A DNA stretch of 6,392 bases from Deltaproteobacteria bacterium (GCA_015492395.1 WGFD01000032.1:1-6392); one strand, 5' to 3'. Numbered from the stretch's first letter, positions 1-6,362 are shown. Notes: generated by a model from the letters alone, not told the origin. Numbers and translations are program-made.

Positions 1-33
1 CTCTTGGCGGAGCAACAGCTTCTTTAATGGCAT
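1..33 (-). CDS. Possible start of a further gene downstream of aat, cut by the window edge
   Basis: An ATG 17 bases after the aat stop codon opens a frame reading MPLKKLLLRQE that is still open at the window edge. A GAGGTG sequence at 47-52, overlapping the aat stop, could be its ribosome binding site, but the 13-base spacing is longer than usual. The close packing behind aat would suit a fourth operon member. Eleven codons are too few to identify a family, and the frame could be chance. Confidence 0.25.
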   Translation of the reverse strand, partial: MPLKKLLLRQE

Positions 34-50
34 GAGCTGTCGAAAACACC

Positions 51-743
51 TCACTGAACGGAGGAGTCCATCCACTTGTCCCGCATGGTAGTCTTCGTCA
101 CACTAGCATCCAGAAGCCTTGAAAACGATGATCGAGAGACCTCCCTTGCGCCGAAACTCATTAGATACTCGGTCATAACCTGGCAGTCTATCATCTCGAA
201 ATCCAAGTCGACCAGCCGTTCAACTAGCTTTACGAAGGCTACCTTCGAGGCGTTACTTTCCGTGGAGAACATCGACTCCCCGAAGAATACACCTCCCAAT
301 GCGACCCCGTAAAGTCCCCCCACCAACTTCCCATCCAGCCAGCTCTCCACCGAATGGGCGTATCCATACTCATGGAGACGCATATAGGCATCGATCATAT
401 CACCGCCAATCCAGGTCTCGCCATCCTTTTCCCGGTGTATCGCCGCGCAACTCCTTATAACCTCTCCAAAGGCCCTGTCCATGGTCACCTCATAAATATC
501 CTTCTTCATGAACTTTCTGAGGCTTCTCGGCACCCTCAACTCCTCAGGGAATAATATGAGGCGTGGATCCGGAGACCACCACAGTATAGGATCTCCCTCG
601 GAGTACCATGGGAAGATCCCTCTGGAATACGCCGATATAAGGCGCTCCATACTAAGATCACCGCCGATCGCCAGGAGTCCGTTGCCTTCGGCATACTCAG
701 GAGAGGGAAACATGTTCTTCTTTGATAACTGAAAGACTGTCAT
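51..743 (-). CDS. aat: Leucyl/phenylalanyl-tRNA--protein transferase
   Basis: Aat transfers Leu or Phe from aminoacyl-tRNA to the N-terminal Arg or Lys of proteins in the cytoplasm, turning them into N-degrons for ClpS-ClpAP. Family motifs are present in order: FPSPEYA and GLLAIGGDLS near the N-terminus, GIFPWY, WWSPDPR, the AHSVE segment, GGLYGVALGGVFFGESMFS and IDCQ. Counted from the chosen start, Glu156 (GESMFS), Asp186 and Gln188 (IDCQ) fall at the positions of the known E. coli catalytic residues, and the length (230 aa) is normal. I chose the ATG at 743 because family members typically begin near M-x-V-F-Q-L. In-frame ATGs at 758 and 761 would add five or six residues. None of the three has a clear Shine-Dalgarno sequence, so translation may be coupled to an upstream mini-ORF. 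It is the last complete gene of the clpS-clpA-aat operon. Confidence 0.95.
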   Translation of the reverse strand: MTVFQLSKKNMFPSPEYAEGNGLLAIGGDLSMERLISAYSRGIFPWYSEGDPILWWSPDPRLILFPEELRVPRSLRKFMKKDIYEVTMDRAFGEVIRSCAAIHREKDGETWIGGDMIDAYMRLHEYGYAHSVESWLDGKLVGGLYGVALGGVFFGESMFSTESNASKVAFVKLVERLVDLDFEMIDCQVMTEYLMSFGAREVSRSSFSRLLDASVTKTTMRDKWMDSSVQ

Positions 744-757
744 ACCGCAGGTCGTCA

Positions 758-796
758 TCATACGGCCATGGCTGCCCGACGGTAACGCGCAGCCAT
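758..796 (-). CDS. Putative 12-codon leader peptide before aat
   Basis: A mini-ORF reading MAARYRRAAMAV lies in the clpA-aat gap. An AAAGG sequence about 10 bases before its ATG could serve as a ribosome binding site. Its TGA stop overlaps the ATG at 761 that is in frame with aat (ATGATGA-type junction). Since aat has no visible ribosome binding site, terminating ribosomes could restart on aat. Three of the 12 codons are Arg, which is curious next to an enzyme that modifies N-terminal Arg, but this may be coincidence. No homology can be claimed for so short a frame. Confidence 0.3.
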   Translation of the reverse strand: MAARYRRAAMAV

Positions 797-833
797 GTAC
801 TTATAACCTTTCTCAAAGGAACAACCTGTCAAG

Positions 834-3092
834 TTAAGGCTGTCGATAGATAAAGCCGAGGTGGTCCCCCTTCAGATCGATATAGACATTGCCGCCCTTC
901 TTGAGCTGTCCAAGAAGGATCTCTTCAGAAAGTACATCCCTTATCTCAGTCTGAATAATCCTGCCGAGCGGCCTGGCGCCGAAACGCGGATCATACCCGC
1001 GCTCTGCAAGCCAATCCCTCACACCATCCGATATGGCGAGATGAACCTTTTTGTGGCGTAGTTGGTCTTTCAGCTCGGATATAAACTTGTCAACCACCAT
1101 TTCCATTACATCAGACGTTAAGGGCTGGAAGGTGACATTAGCATCAAGACGGTTACGGAATTCCGGGGAAAACAGCCTGTTGATCGCCTCGGCACCCTTG
1201 GACTGCGTCTGCATACTCCTATCCCCAAAACCGATGGCATCCCTGTCCATCTCCTTTGCGCCCGCGTTTGACGTCATGATGAGAATTACGTTTCTGAAGT
1301 CGGCCTTCCTTCCGTTATTATCGGTCATTGTGGCATAGTCCATGATCTGGAGCAGTATGCTGAATATGTCAGGATGGGCCTTCTCTATTTCATCAAGCAG
1401 AAGGACACTGTATGGATGTTTTCGTATAGAGTCGGTCAATAGTCCGCCCTGATCGAATCCCACGTAGCCCGGCGGGGCTCCTATAAGGCGTGATACCGCA
1501 TGCTTCTCCATATACTCACTCATATCGAATCGGATGAATTTAATGCCGAGAATCTGCGCCGTCTGCTTGGAGACCTCCGTCTTGCCAACTCCGGTGGGAC
1601 CGGTAAATAAGAAGGACCCTATAGGTCTGTCGGGAGAACCCAACCCGGCACGGCTCCTCTTGATCGCGGAGACCAAGGTGCTGATAGCCTCATCCTGACC
1701 GAACACTACTCCTCTCAACTCGTCTTCCAGGTTCCTGAGCTTATCCGTATCCGAGGTGCTGACATTACGCGATGGAATCCTGGCGATCTTGGCAACCACC
1801 TTCTCCACCTCCAGCAGACCGACGGTCTTCTTCCGCCTATACAGCGGTGACAGCTTCAGCAAAGCACCTGCCTCGTCAATAACATCGATGGCCTTATCCG
1901 GCAGATACTTATCATTTATGTACTTTGCCGAGAGCTCTCCGGCGGCGCTTAGTGCCTTATCAGTATACCTTACACCATGAAAGCTCTCGTAGTAGTCTTT
2001 CAATCCCCTGAGTATATTGATGGTTTCCTTAACGCTTGGTTCCTGAACCTCTATCCTTTCAAAGCGCCTGGACAGCGCGCGGTCTTTTTCAAAAAAGTTT
2101 TTATACTCCTCATGAGTACTCGCGCCGATACACCTTAATCTTCCGGAGGTCAGTATCGGCTTTAATATATTGGAGGCATCGAGAGAGCCTCCGCTGGTAG
2201 CGCCGGCCCCGACAATAGTATGGATCTCGTCAATAAACAATATGGCACCTTTTGTCTCCTCCACTCTCTTTATAGTAGCCTTCAAACGCGCTTCGAACTC
2301 ACCGCGGTACTTAGTTCCGGCAAGGACTCCACCCATATCGAGGGCAAATATTCTGGAGTCCTTCAGGGTTGGAGGGACATCACCATCTTTGATCCTCAAT
2401 GCCAACCCCTCAACGATCGCGGTTTTTCCCACACCAGGTTCGCCAACGAAGACGGCATTGTTTTTACGCCGCCGGCTCAAGACCTGAATCGTCCTCTCGA
2501 CCTCCACGTCCCTGCCGATCAACGGATCGATACGGCCCTGCTCAGCCTTTTTGACCAAATCGACCGTAAAGAGCTTCAGGGGGTCTTTGGTGCGCTCAGG
2601 CTTGCTACCGGTAGAGCCATCCTCCACCTCCTCGTCATTATCCTCATGTGCAGGCTCTCCGGTCAACTTAGGTATGCCATGAGAGATGTAGTTCAGGACA
2701 TCCAAGCGGGTGATACCCTCCGACTCCAGTATGTAGACCGCGTGCGAATCCTCTTCCATGAAGATGGAGACAAGGATATCCCCGGCATCCGCCTCTTCCT
2801 TGCCGGCCGACCTGACATGATCCAGGGCACGCTGTATCACGCTTTGAAATCCTATGGTGGGTTGAGGGTACAGGTCGTTATTCTCGGCTATCTTCGGCAC
2901 GTACTCTTCGAAGAACCTCTCAACCGAAGACTTGATCTTTGTAAAGTCGCCGCAGTTAGCAATGATATCCTTACCCCACTCATCGTGAAGCACGGCAAAG
3001 AGGACATGCTCTACGCAGAGATATTCATGCCTCCTGATCTTGGCCTCTCGTATGATAGATTCCAGCGTTATTTCAAACTCTTTGCTAATCAT
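834..3092 (-). CDS. clpA: ATP-dependent Clp protease ATP-binding subunit ClpA
   Basis: ClpA is a hexameric AAA+ unfoldase that feeds substrates to the ClpP peptidase and accepts N-degron proteins from ClpS. At 752 aa it is close to E. coli ClpA (758). A Clp N-domain (about 1-142) is followed by an acidic linker (150-170). The first AAA+ module has Walker A GEPGVGKT (217-224), Walker B ILFIDEIH (284-291) and pore-loop KYRGEFE (261-267). The second has Walker A GPTGVGKT (498-505), pore-loop GYVG (542-545), Walker B VLLLDEIE (563-570), sensor-1 TSNA (607-610) and sensor-2 GARPLGR (705-711). The long coiled-coil middle domain of ClpB/ClpC is absent, which supports ClpA. An IGF tripeptide at 620-622 is the expected ClpP-docking loop, so it should work with a ClpP encoded elsewhere. 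Its ATG overlaps the clpS stop (ATGA) with only a weak ribosome binding site, indicating translational coupling. Confidence 0.97.
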   Translation of the reverse strand: MISKEFEITLESIIREAKIRRHEYLCVEHVLFAVLHDEWGKDIIANCGDFTKIKSSVERFFEEYVPKIAENNDLYPQPTIGFQSVIQRALDHVRSAGKEEADAGDILVSIFMEEDSHAVYILESEGITRLDVLNYISHGIPKLTGEPAHEDNDEEVEDGSTGSKPERTKDPLKLFTVDLVKKAEQGRIDPLIGRDVEVERTIQVLSRRRKNNAVFVGEPGVGKTAIVEGLALRIKDGDVPPTLKDSRIFALDMGGVLAGTKYRGEFEARLKATIKRVEETKGAILFIDEIHTIVGAGATSGGSLDASNILKPILTSGRLRCIGASTHEEYKNFFEKDRALSRRFERIEVQEPSVKETINILRGLKDYYESFHGVRYTDKALSAAGELSAKYINDKYLPDKAIDVIDEAGALLKLSPLYRRKKTVGLLEVEKVVAKIARIPSRNVSTSDTDKLRNLEDELRGVVFGQDEAISTLVSAIKRSRAGLGSPDRPIGSFLFTGPTGVGKTEVSKQTAQILGIKFIRFDMSEYMEKHAVSRLIGAPPGYVGFDQGGLLTDSIRKHPYSVLLLDEIEKAHPDIFSILLQIMDYATMTDNNGRKADFRNVILIMTSNAGAKEMDRDAIGFGDRSMQTQSKGAEAINRLFSPEFRNRLDANVTFQPLTSDVMEMVVDKFISELKDQLRHKKVHLAISDGVRDWLAERGYDPRFGARPLGRIIQTEIRDVLSEEILLGQLKKGGNVYIDLKGDHLGFIYRQP

Positions 3093-3421
3093 ACCTTCTC
3101 AATCACGGATTTTAACGGAAACCCGTTCTTTTTTGCAAGCCTGTGCACCGTTGTCACCTTAGTCTCTGCGATATCCCTGGTATATACGCCGCACAAGCCT
3201 TTGCCGTTATTATGTACACTCAACATAATGCTCGTGGCATCCGCCGGAGACTTATGAAACACCTTTTCCAAGATGTATACAACAAAGTCCATAGTAGTAT
3301 AATCGTCATTTAATAAAAAAACCTTATACATAGATGGAATTTTAATCCCTCTATGGGTCTTGGCGCCTATATCCTCTTCCAGGTTCGGATTCACTCCACT
3401 CATGGTTATCTCAAAGCACAT
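3089..3421 (-). CDS. clpS: ATP-dependent Clp protease adaptor ClpS
   Basis: ClpS binds proteins with N-terminal Leu, Phe, Tyr or Trp and delivers them to the ClpA N-domain. The 110-aa protein has the usual flexible N-terminal tail (about 1-28) and a ClpS core. The N-degron pocket is recognisable: the stretch LLNDDYTTM supplies Asn38, Asp39, Asp40, Thr42 and Met44, and SIMLSVH supplies Met66 and His70, matching E. coli Asn34, Asp35, Asp36, Thr38, Met40, Met62 and His66. The downstream segment GLCGVYTRDIAETKV is also typical. The ATG at 3421 is preferred because AGGA (3429-3432) lies seven bases upstream; an internal ATG at residue 7 is an alternative. It is the first gene of the operon and overlaps clpA by four bases. 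The pocket residues imply the normal bulky-hydrophobic specificity, which fits the Leu/Phe added by the co-encoded Aat. Confidence 0.96.
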   Translation of the reverse strand: MCFEITMSGVNPNLEEDIGAKTHRGIKIPSMYKVFLLNDDYTTMDFVVYILEKVFHKSPADATSIMLSVHNNGKGLCGVYTRDIAETKVTTVHRLAKKNGFPLKSVIEKV

Positions 3422-3515
3422 CGCTCTTTCCTATTATACTAGCACATTTATAAATAAAATACACCCACCTTTACCCGTCTTCAGACCTTTTCAATAATCG
3501 ACAGAAACGAATTAC

Positions 3516-3545
3516 TTGACTCAAAATATCCGTTTATTATATCAT
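3516..3545 (+). promoter_or_regulatory. Probable sigma-70-type promoter of tRNA-Val
   Basis: TTGACT (3516-3521, five of six to consensus) is followed after 18 bases by TATCAT (3540-3545, five of six). Transcription would begin near 3552, about 11 bases before the mature tRNA 5' end. TATATC at 3538-3543 with a 16-base spacer is an alternative -10. Confidence 0.55.
3536..3544 (-). promoter_or_regulatory. Possible extended -10 promoter element for clpS-clpA-aat
   Basis: On the minus strand the bases read TGATATAAT, a perfect extended -10 (TGn-TATAAT). No good -35 hexamer is visible, which is acceptable for extended -10 promoters. Transcription would start near 3529 and leave a leader of about 108 bases before clpS. 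It overlaps the -10 of the divergent tRNA promoter, so the two may compete for polymerase. Confidence 0.4.
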
Positions 3546-3562
3546 CTTAACAACCTGATATC

Positions 3563-3637
<75 letters not shown>

Positions 3638-3835
3638 GATCCATCCATGCCCACTCATCTTCGGCACACCTTTCTGCCCCGGCGTGGCTGCTCAAAAAAC
3701 CTCCGGGTGTATGGCGTCGAGAAGCGAGAAATGCGGTGCCACCTAGCGGATACGCCGCAATGATGGGCAGATAGCGGCACCTCGAATGGGCTTTTTCAGC
3801 ACTCTGATGAACCACACCGGTCTTTCCGAAAACTG
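3638..3835. other. Non-coding stretch between tRNA-Val and the GGDEF gene
   Basis: No convincing gene lies in these 198 bases. Frames crossing it on either strand include tRNA sequence and give the GGTGFEPVTS-type peptide well known as a tRNA-derived artefact. The tRNA 3' end is not repeated here, so there is no sign of an integrated element. The only structure seen is the imperfect inverted repeat at 3689-3801, plus a short direct repeat TAGCGG at 3744-3749 and 3772-3777. Confidence 0.5.
3689..3801. terminator. Imperfect long inverted repeat between convergent genes, possible bidirectional terminator
   Basis: The arms 3689-3702 and 3788-3801 pair imperfectly (11 Watson-Crick pairs, one G-T, two mismatches) and each includes an A/T tract. 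Each strand therefore has a run of five or six T just after G-rich bases (GGGCTTTTT on plus, GGTTTTTT on minus). Nested inside are GGTGCC (3735-3740) pairing with GGCACC (3776-3781), and GCGG (3746-3749) pairing with CCGC (3755-3758). The position between the convergent tRNA and GGDEF genes suits a terminator, but the large folded interior is unlike a simple hairpin, so this is tentative. Confidence 0.35.
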
Positions 3836-4615
3836 CTAGTGCCTTGCGACAAGATCTAAAACTGTATCTTCTTCTTTGTGAAAGGATACCCTATTGCGTC
3901 CGGAGCGCTTTGCCACATACAGCGCCTGGTCCGCACGATAGATCAGCTCAGCCTCACTTTCCTCTCCACCTGAGGTGGTCGCAACACCGATACTAATTGA
4001 AGTCCTTATAGCGCTATCACCATAAGTGATAATCTCGTTCGAGATCCTCTGCCTGAGCCGGTCAAGTGGAAAGAAGGTCTGGTTATCGTCGGTATCCGGA
4101 AGTATAATCAAGAACTCTTCACCACCGTACCTGAATACAACATCTTGCTCTCTCAACCATATCTTTATGCTGGAGGCGACATGCTTCAAAATAAAGTCGC
4201 CCGCCTGATGGCCGTAACTGTCATTAATCTTCTTGAAATTATCGATATCCACCATAGCAATAGACAGTTTCGTGGGATTGCGCTTCGACCTGGCAAATTC
4301 CTCACGCAGACGTATCATACCGGAACGCCTGTTATATATCTCAGTCAGATCATCAAAGAGTATAGACTCCTGGAGCTTTTCAAAAGACATCATTATCTCG
4401 GACTCGGCCTTGCGCATGAAGTAACTGTTAATGAAGAGATGGTTTCCCACCCCCAACAGGACGCCGAACAGAGGAATCGCGACAACATTATAGAAGAGAC
4501 TATGGTCGAAACTTACCAGGAAGGCTGAAATAACAAAGGAAAGCAAGATCGTATTAATCCATATGAAGCGTTTGATATCCTTGGTAAGGCTAATGACCAA
4601 TGATCTGGCACTCAT
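3836..4615 (-). CDS. Membrane-anchored GGDEF-domain diguanylate cyclase
   Basis: The 259-aa protein should make cyclic di-GMP from two GTP at the inner membrane. A basic N-terminus is followed by two predicted membrane helices (about 17-34 and 41-63) and a short linker helix (about 64-87). The GGDEF domain starts with DLTEIYNRR (89-97) and continues with VDIDNFKKINDSYGHQAGD (122-140; Asp123 is the likely metal ligand) and the active-site loop RYGGEEF (GGEEF 164-168). RxxD (Arg155-Asp158), five residues before GGEEF, is an intact inhibitory c-di-GMP site, so product inhibition is likely. There is no periplasmic sensor domain or EAL domain, so the input signal is unknown. I chose the ATG at 4615 because AGAGGGG lies eight bases upstream. 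An in-frame TTG at 4708 would add 31 residues, but it lies upstream of a sigma-54-type promoter at 4664-4679, so that transcript could not include it. Confidence 0.92.
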   Translation of the reverse strand: MSARSLVISLTKDIKRFIWINTILLSFVISAFLVSFDHSLFYNVVAIPLFGVLLGVGNHLFINSYFMRKAESEIMMSFEKLQESILFDDLTEIYNRRSGMIRLREEFARSKRNPTKLSIAMVDIDNFKKINDSYGHQAGDFILKHVASSIKIWLREQDVVFRYGGEEFLIILPDTDDNQTFFPLDRLRQRISNEIITYGDSAIRTSISIGVATTSGGEESEAELIYRADQALYVAKRSGRNRVSFHKEEDTVLDLVARH

Positions 4616-4623
4616 ATAACACA

Positions 4624-4630
4624 CCCCTCT
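4624..4630 (-). promoter_or_regulatory. Ribosome binding site deciding the GGDEF start
   Basis: AGAGGGG on the minus strand lies eight bases before the ATG at 4615. It supports that start over the in-frame TTG at 4708, which has only a modest AGGA upstream. Confidence 0.6.
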
Positions 4631-4663
4631 GTAGGCTTTAGTGTACTCTGGACTAAAATTATA

Positions 4664-4679
4664 AGCAATAATTGTGCCA
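4664..4679 (-). promoter_or_regulatory. Sigma-54 (-24/-12) promoter of the GGDEF gene
   Basis: The minus strand reads TGGCACAATTATTGCT, which matches the sigma-54 consensus TGGCAC(G/A)-N4-TTGC(A/T) at every conserved position. The invariant GG (4677-4678) and GC (4665-4666) are exactly 10 bases apart. Transcription is expected near 4653, giving a leader of about 38 bases. Such promoters need an ATP-hydrolysing enhancer-binding activator. A TATAAT at 4658-4663 directly follows the -12 but has no partner -35, so sigma-70 is less likely. Confidence 0.7.
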
Positions 4680-4772
4680 TTTTGCGAACCACATGAAATA
4701 ATCTTCAATTATAGGTTCCTATTTAAGATATTCGGGGGTTGCCCGTCATTTTATTGGCGAGAACCGTTTGAA

Positions 4773-4787
4773 ACAAGGCGGCTTTGT
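4773..4787. promoter_or_regulatory. Palindrome midway between the divergent promoters, candidate activator site
   Basis: ACAAGGC-G-GCTTTGT is a 15-base near-perfect palindrome (seven-base arms, one G-T). Its centre is about 110 bases from the -12 of the malic enzyme promoter and about 115 bases from that of the GGDEF promoter, within the usual range for upstream activator sites of sigma-54 promoters. A matching half-site ACAAGG recurs at 4847-4852. It does not resemble a binding site I can name, and a chance palindrome cannot be excluded. Confidence 0.4.
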
Positions 4788-4874
4788 CCGTAAATATAAG
4801 AGAGTGAGCTGAAAATCTCAGTAAAATATCATAATCGAGTGGCAATACAAGGTTTCTGGTAAAATTGACTGGTT

Positions 4875-4891
4875 TTGGTACACATCTTGCC
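4875..4891 (+). promoter_or_regulatory. Sigma-54 (-24/-12) promoter of the malic enzyme gene
   Basis: TTGGTACACATCTTGCC has the invariant GG (4877-4878) and GC (4889-4890) exactly 10 bases apart, and the TTGC block is intact. It departs from consensus by T for C after TGG and by C after TTGC. Transcription is expected near 4902, leaving a leader of about 27 bases with the ribosome binding site inside it. TATAAT at 4893-4898 follows directly, but the nearest good -35 (TTGACT, 4865-4870) is 22 bases away, too far for a normal sigma-70 promoter. Confidence 0.6.
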
Positions 4892-4916
4892 ATATAATAA
4901 CCGTCAAAATGCCTTT

Positions 4917-4922
4917 AGGGAG
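4917..4922 (+). promoter_or_regulatory. Ribosome binding site of the malic enzyme gene
   Basis: AGGGAG lies six bases before the ATG at 4929 and fixes that start. The longer frame beginning with TTG at 4875 would start inside the sigma-54 promoter and is therefore rejected. Confidence 0.7.
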
Positions 4923-4928
4923 ATAATT

Positions 4929-6362
4929 ATGGCGATACCCGGTTCAAGCTACAGATTCACGATACGCATGAAAGCCCTGAATAAGCCGGGAATGGTCGGA
5001 ATAGTCACATCAACAATAGGCAGGTTGGGAGGAGATATCGGGGCAATAGACATAGTCTCCGCCGGAGACGGTTTTGTCACCAGGGATTATACAATAAACA
5101 CCGTTGGTGTAAAACAGAGCCAGAAGATCACCGACGCACTTAAGGTACTGGAAGGCGTAGAAGTAATAAACGTCTCTGACAGGACCTTTCTTCTGCACCT
5201 TGGCGGCAAGATCAGGATAGAAAACAAGGTCCCTTTAAATACTAGAGACGATCTGTCCATGGCCTATACTCCCGGCGTCGCCCGGGTGTGCACCGAAATC
5301 GCCAAGGATAAAGGAAAGGTATACAATCTGACCATCAAAAAGAATACTGTAGCTATCGTGACCGACGGTTCCGCCGTGCTGGGCCTTGGCGACATCGGGC
5401 CGGAGGCTGCACTGCCCGTCATGGAAGGCAAGGCCATGCTCTTTAAGAGGTTCGCCGGTGTCAATGCCTTTCCCATATGTCTGAATACCAAGGATGTCGA
5501 AGATATCATCAAGACCATAGAGCACATCGCGCCGGTATTCGGCGGGATAAATCTGGAGGACATATCTTCTCCGCGTTGCTTTGAGATAGAGAGCAGACTC
5601 AGCAAACAGCTCTCCATACCCGTCTTTCACGACGACCAGCACGGCACCGCCATTGTGGTCCTTGCAGGTCTAATTAACGCGCTGAAGATCGTCAAAAAGG
5701 ACCTTTCCGAGATCAAGATAGTAATAAGCGGGCTCGGAGCCGCCGGTATCGCCTGCGCATGCCTGCTGAAATCGGCAGGGGCCAAGAATATCGTCGGGAT
5801 CGACTCAACCGGCATCCTCTACAGAGGGCGGATAGACAATATGAATGTAGCAAAAGAGGCCTTTGCCGATATTACAAACCCTGAGAATATAAAAGGAACG
5901 CTAAAAGACGCAATAAAGGGTACGGACTTCTTTTTGGGTGTCTCCGCCCCTGATATACTCACCGTGGAGATGATAAAGAGTATGGCCGCCGATCCAATAG
6001 TATTCGCACTCGCTAATCCGGTTCCGGAGATCGATCCAGTCGCCGCGGAACCACATGTTGCCATAATATCAACAGGACGTTCCGACTACCAGAATCAGAC
6101 GAACAACGTGCTATGCTTTCCAGGCTTCTTCAAAGGGTTGCTCGCCTGCAACGCCGCGACTATAAACCTGGAGATGAAGATAGCGGCATCCTTGGCGATA
6201 GCATCCGTCATAGGCCCCGGTGAACTCTCAACGGATTACATAATACCGAGCGTCTTCGACGAAAGAGTTTCTGACAGGGTGGCTAAAGCGGTGGTAAAGG
6301 CCGCCATTGAAACGGGCGTCGCGCGCAGAAGGCCGAAACAGACCGGCAGCACTATCCCATAG
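4929..6362 (+). CDS. ACT-domain malic enzyme (malate dehydrogenase, oxaloacetate-decarboxylating), probably NAD-dependent
   Basis: The 477-aa cytoplasmic enzyme should decarboxylate L-malate oxidatively to pyruvate and CO2. Residues about 9-90 form an ACT domain (FTIRMKALNKPGMVGIVTS), a fold that usually binds a small effector such as an amino acid. The malic domain follows, with AYTPGVARVC (112-121; Tyr113 is the likely catalytic acid), VTDGSAVLGLGDIGP (144-158), EGKAMLFKRFAGVNAFPI (166-183; Lys168 is the likely base) and metal ligands Glu210-Asp211 (NLEDI) and Asp236 (FHDDQHGTA). The Rossmann segment has SGLGAAGIA (267-275). Asp292 at the end of the second strand suggests NAD rather than NADP. 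ALANPVPEI (360-368) and TGRSDYQNQTNNVL (382-395) close the active site. The fused C-terminal phosphotransacetylase domain of MaeB-type enzymes is absent. The gene is divergent from the GGDEF gene and read from a sigma-54-type promoter. No terminator is visible in the 30 bases that follow. Confidence 0.93.
   Translation: MAIPGSSYRFTIRMKALNKPGMVGIVTSTIGRLGGDIGAIDIVSAGDGFVTRDYTINTVGVKQSQKITDALKVLEGVEVINVSDRTFLLHLGGKIRIENKVPLNTRDDLSMAYTPGVARVCTEIAKDKGKVYNLTIKKNTVAIVTDGSAVLGLGDIGPEAALPVMEGKAMLFKRFAGVNAFPICLNTKDVEDIIKTIEHIAPVFGGINLEDISSPRCFEIESRLSKQLSIPVFHDDQHGTAIVVLAGLINALKIVKKDLSEIKIVISGLGAAGIACACLLKSAGAKNIVGIDSTGILYRGRIDNMNVAKEAFADITNPENIKGTLKDAIKGTDFFLGVSAPDILTVEMIKSMAADPIVFALANPVPEIDPVAAEPHVAIISTGRSDYQNQTNNVLCFPGFFKGLLACNAATINLEMKIAASLAIASVIGPGELSTDYIIPSVFDERVSDRVAKAVVKAAIETGVARRRPKQTGSTIP

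Larger units (their letters stand above)
4616..4928. other. Divergent regulatory region between the GGDEF and malic enzyme genes
   Basis: These 313 bases carry no gene. They hold two outward-facing sigma-54-type promoters, a central 15-base palindrome with a half-site copy, and AT-rich DNA between the palindrome and each promoter that could bend to bring an activator to polymerase. A small TGAG/CTCA inverted repeat (4805-4820) is also present. I found no clear IHF consensus. Confidence 0.5.

Noticed and set aside
794..829. TTGACA in the clpA-aat gap as a promoter for aat
   Set aside because: The -35-like hexamer is perfect, but the best -10 (TATAAG) is 21 bases away, and at the normal spacing the sequence is poor.
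2220..3257. 345-codon open frame on the plus strand
   Set aside because: It lies wholly antisense to clpA and clpS, whose motifs are unambiguous. Its product shows no recognisable domain.
3433..3438. TATAAT just upstream of clpS on the minus strand as its promoter
   Set aside because: It would start transcription within the ribosome binding site, leaving almost no leader, and there is no -35.
4865..4898. TTGACT and TATAAT as a sigma-70 promoter for the malic enzyme
   Set aside because: The 22-base spacer is too long, and the GG-N10-GC element between them fits better.
5235..5642. Minus-strand 135-codon frame
   Set aside because: It is the shadow of the conserved malic enzyme domain, with no ribosome binding site or recognisable motif.
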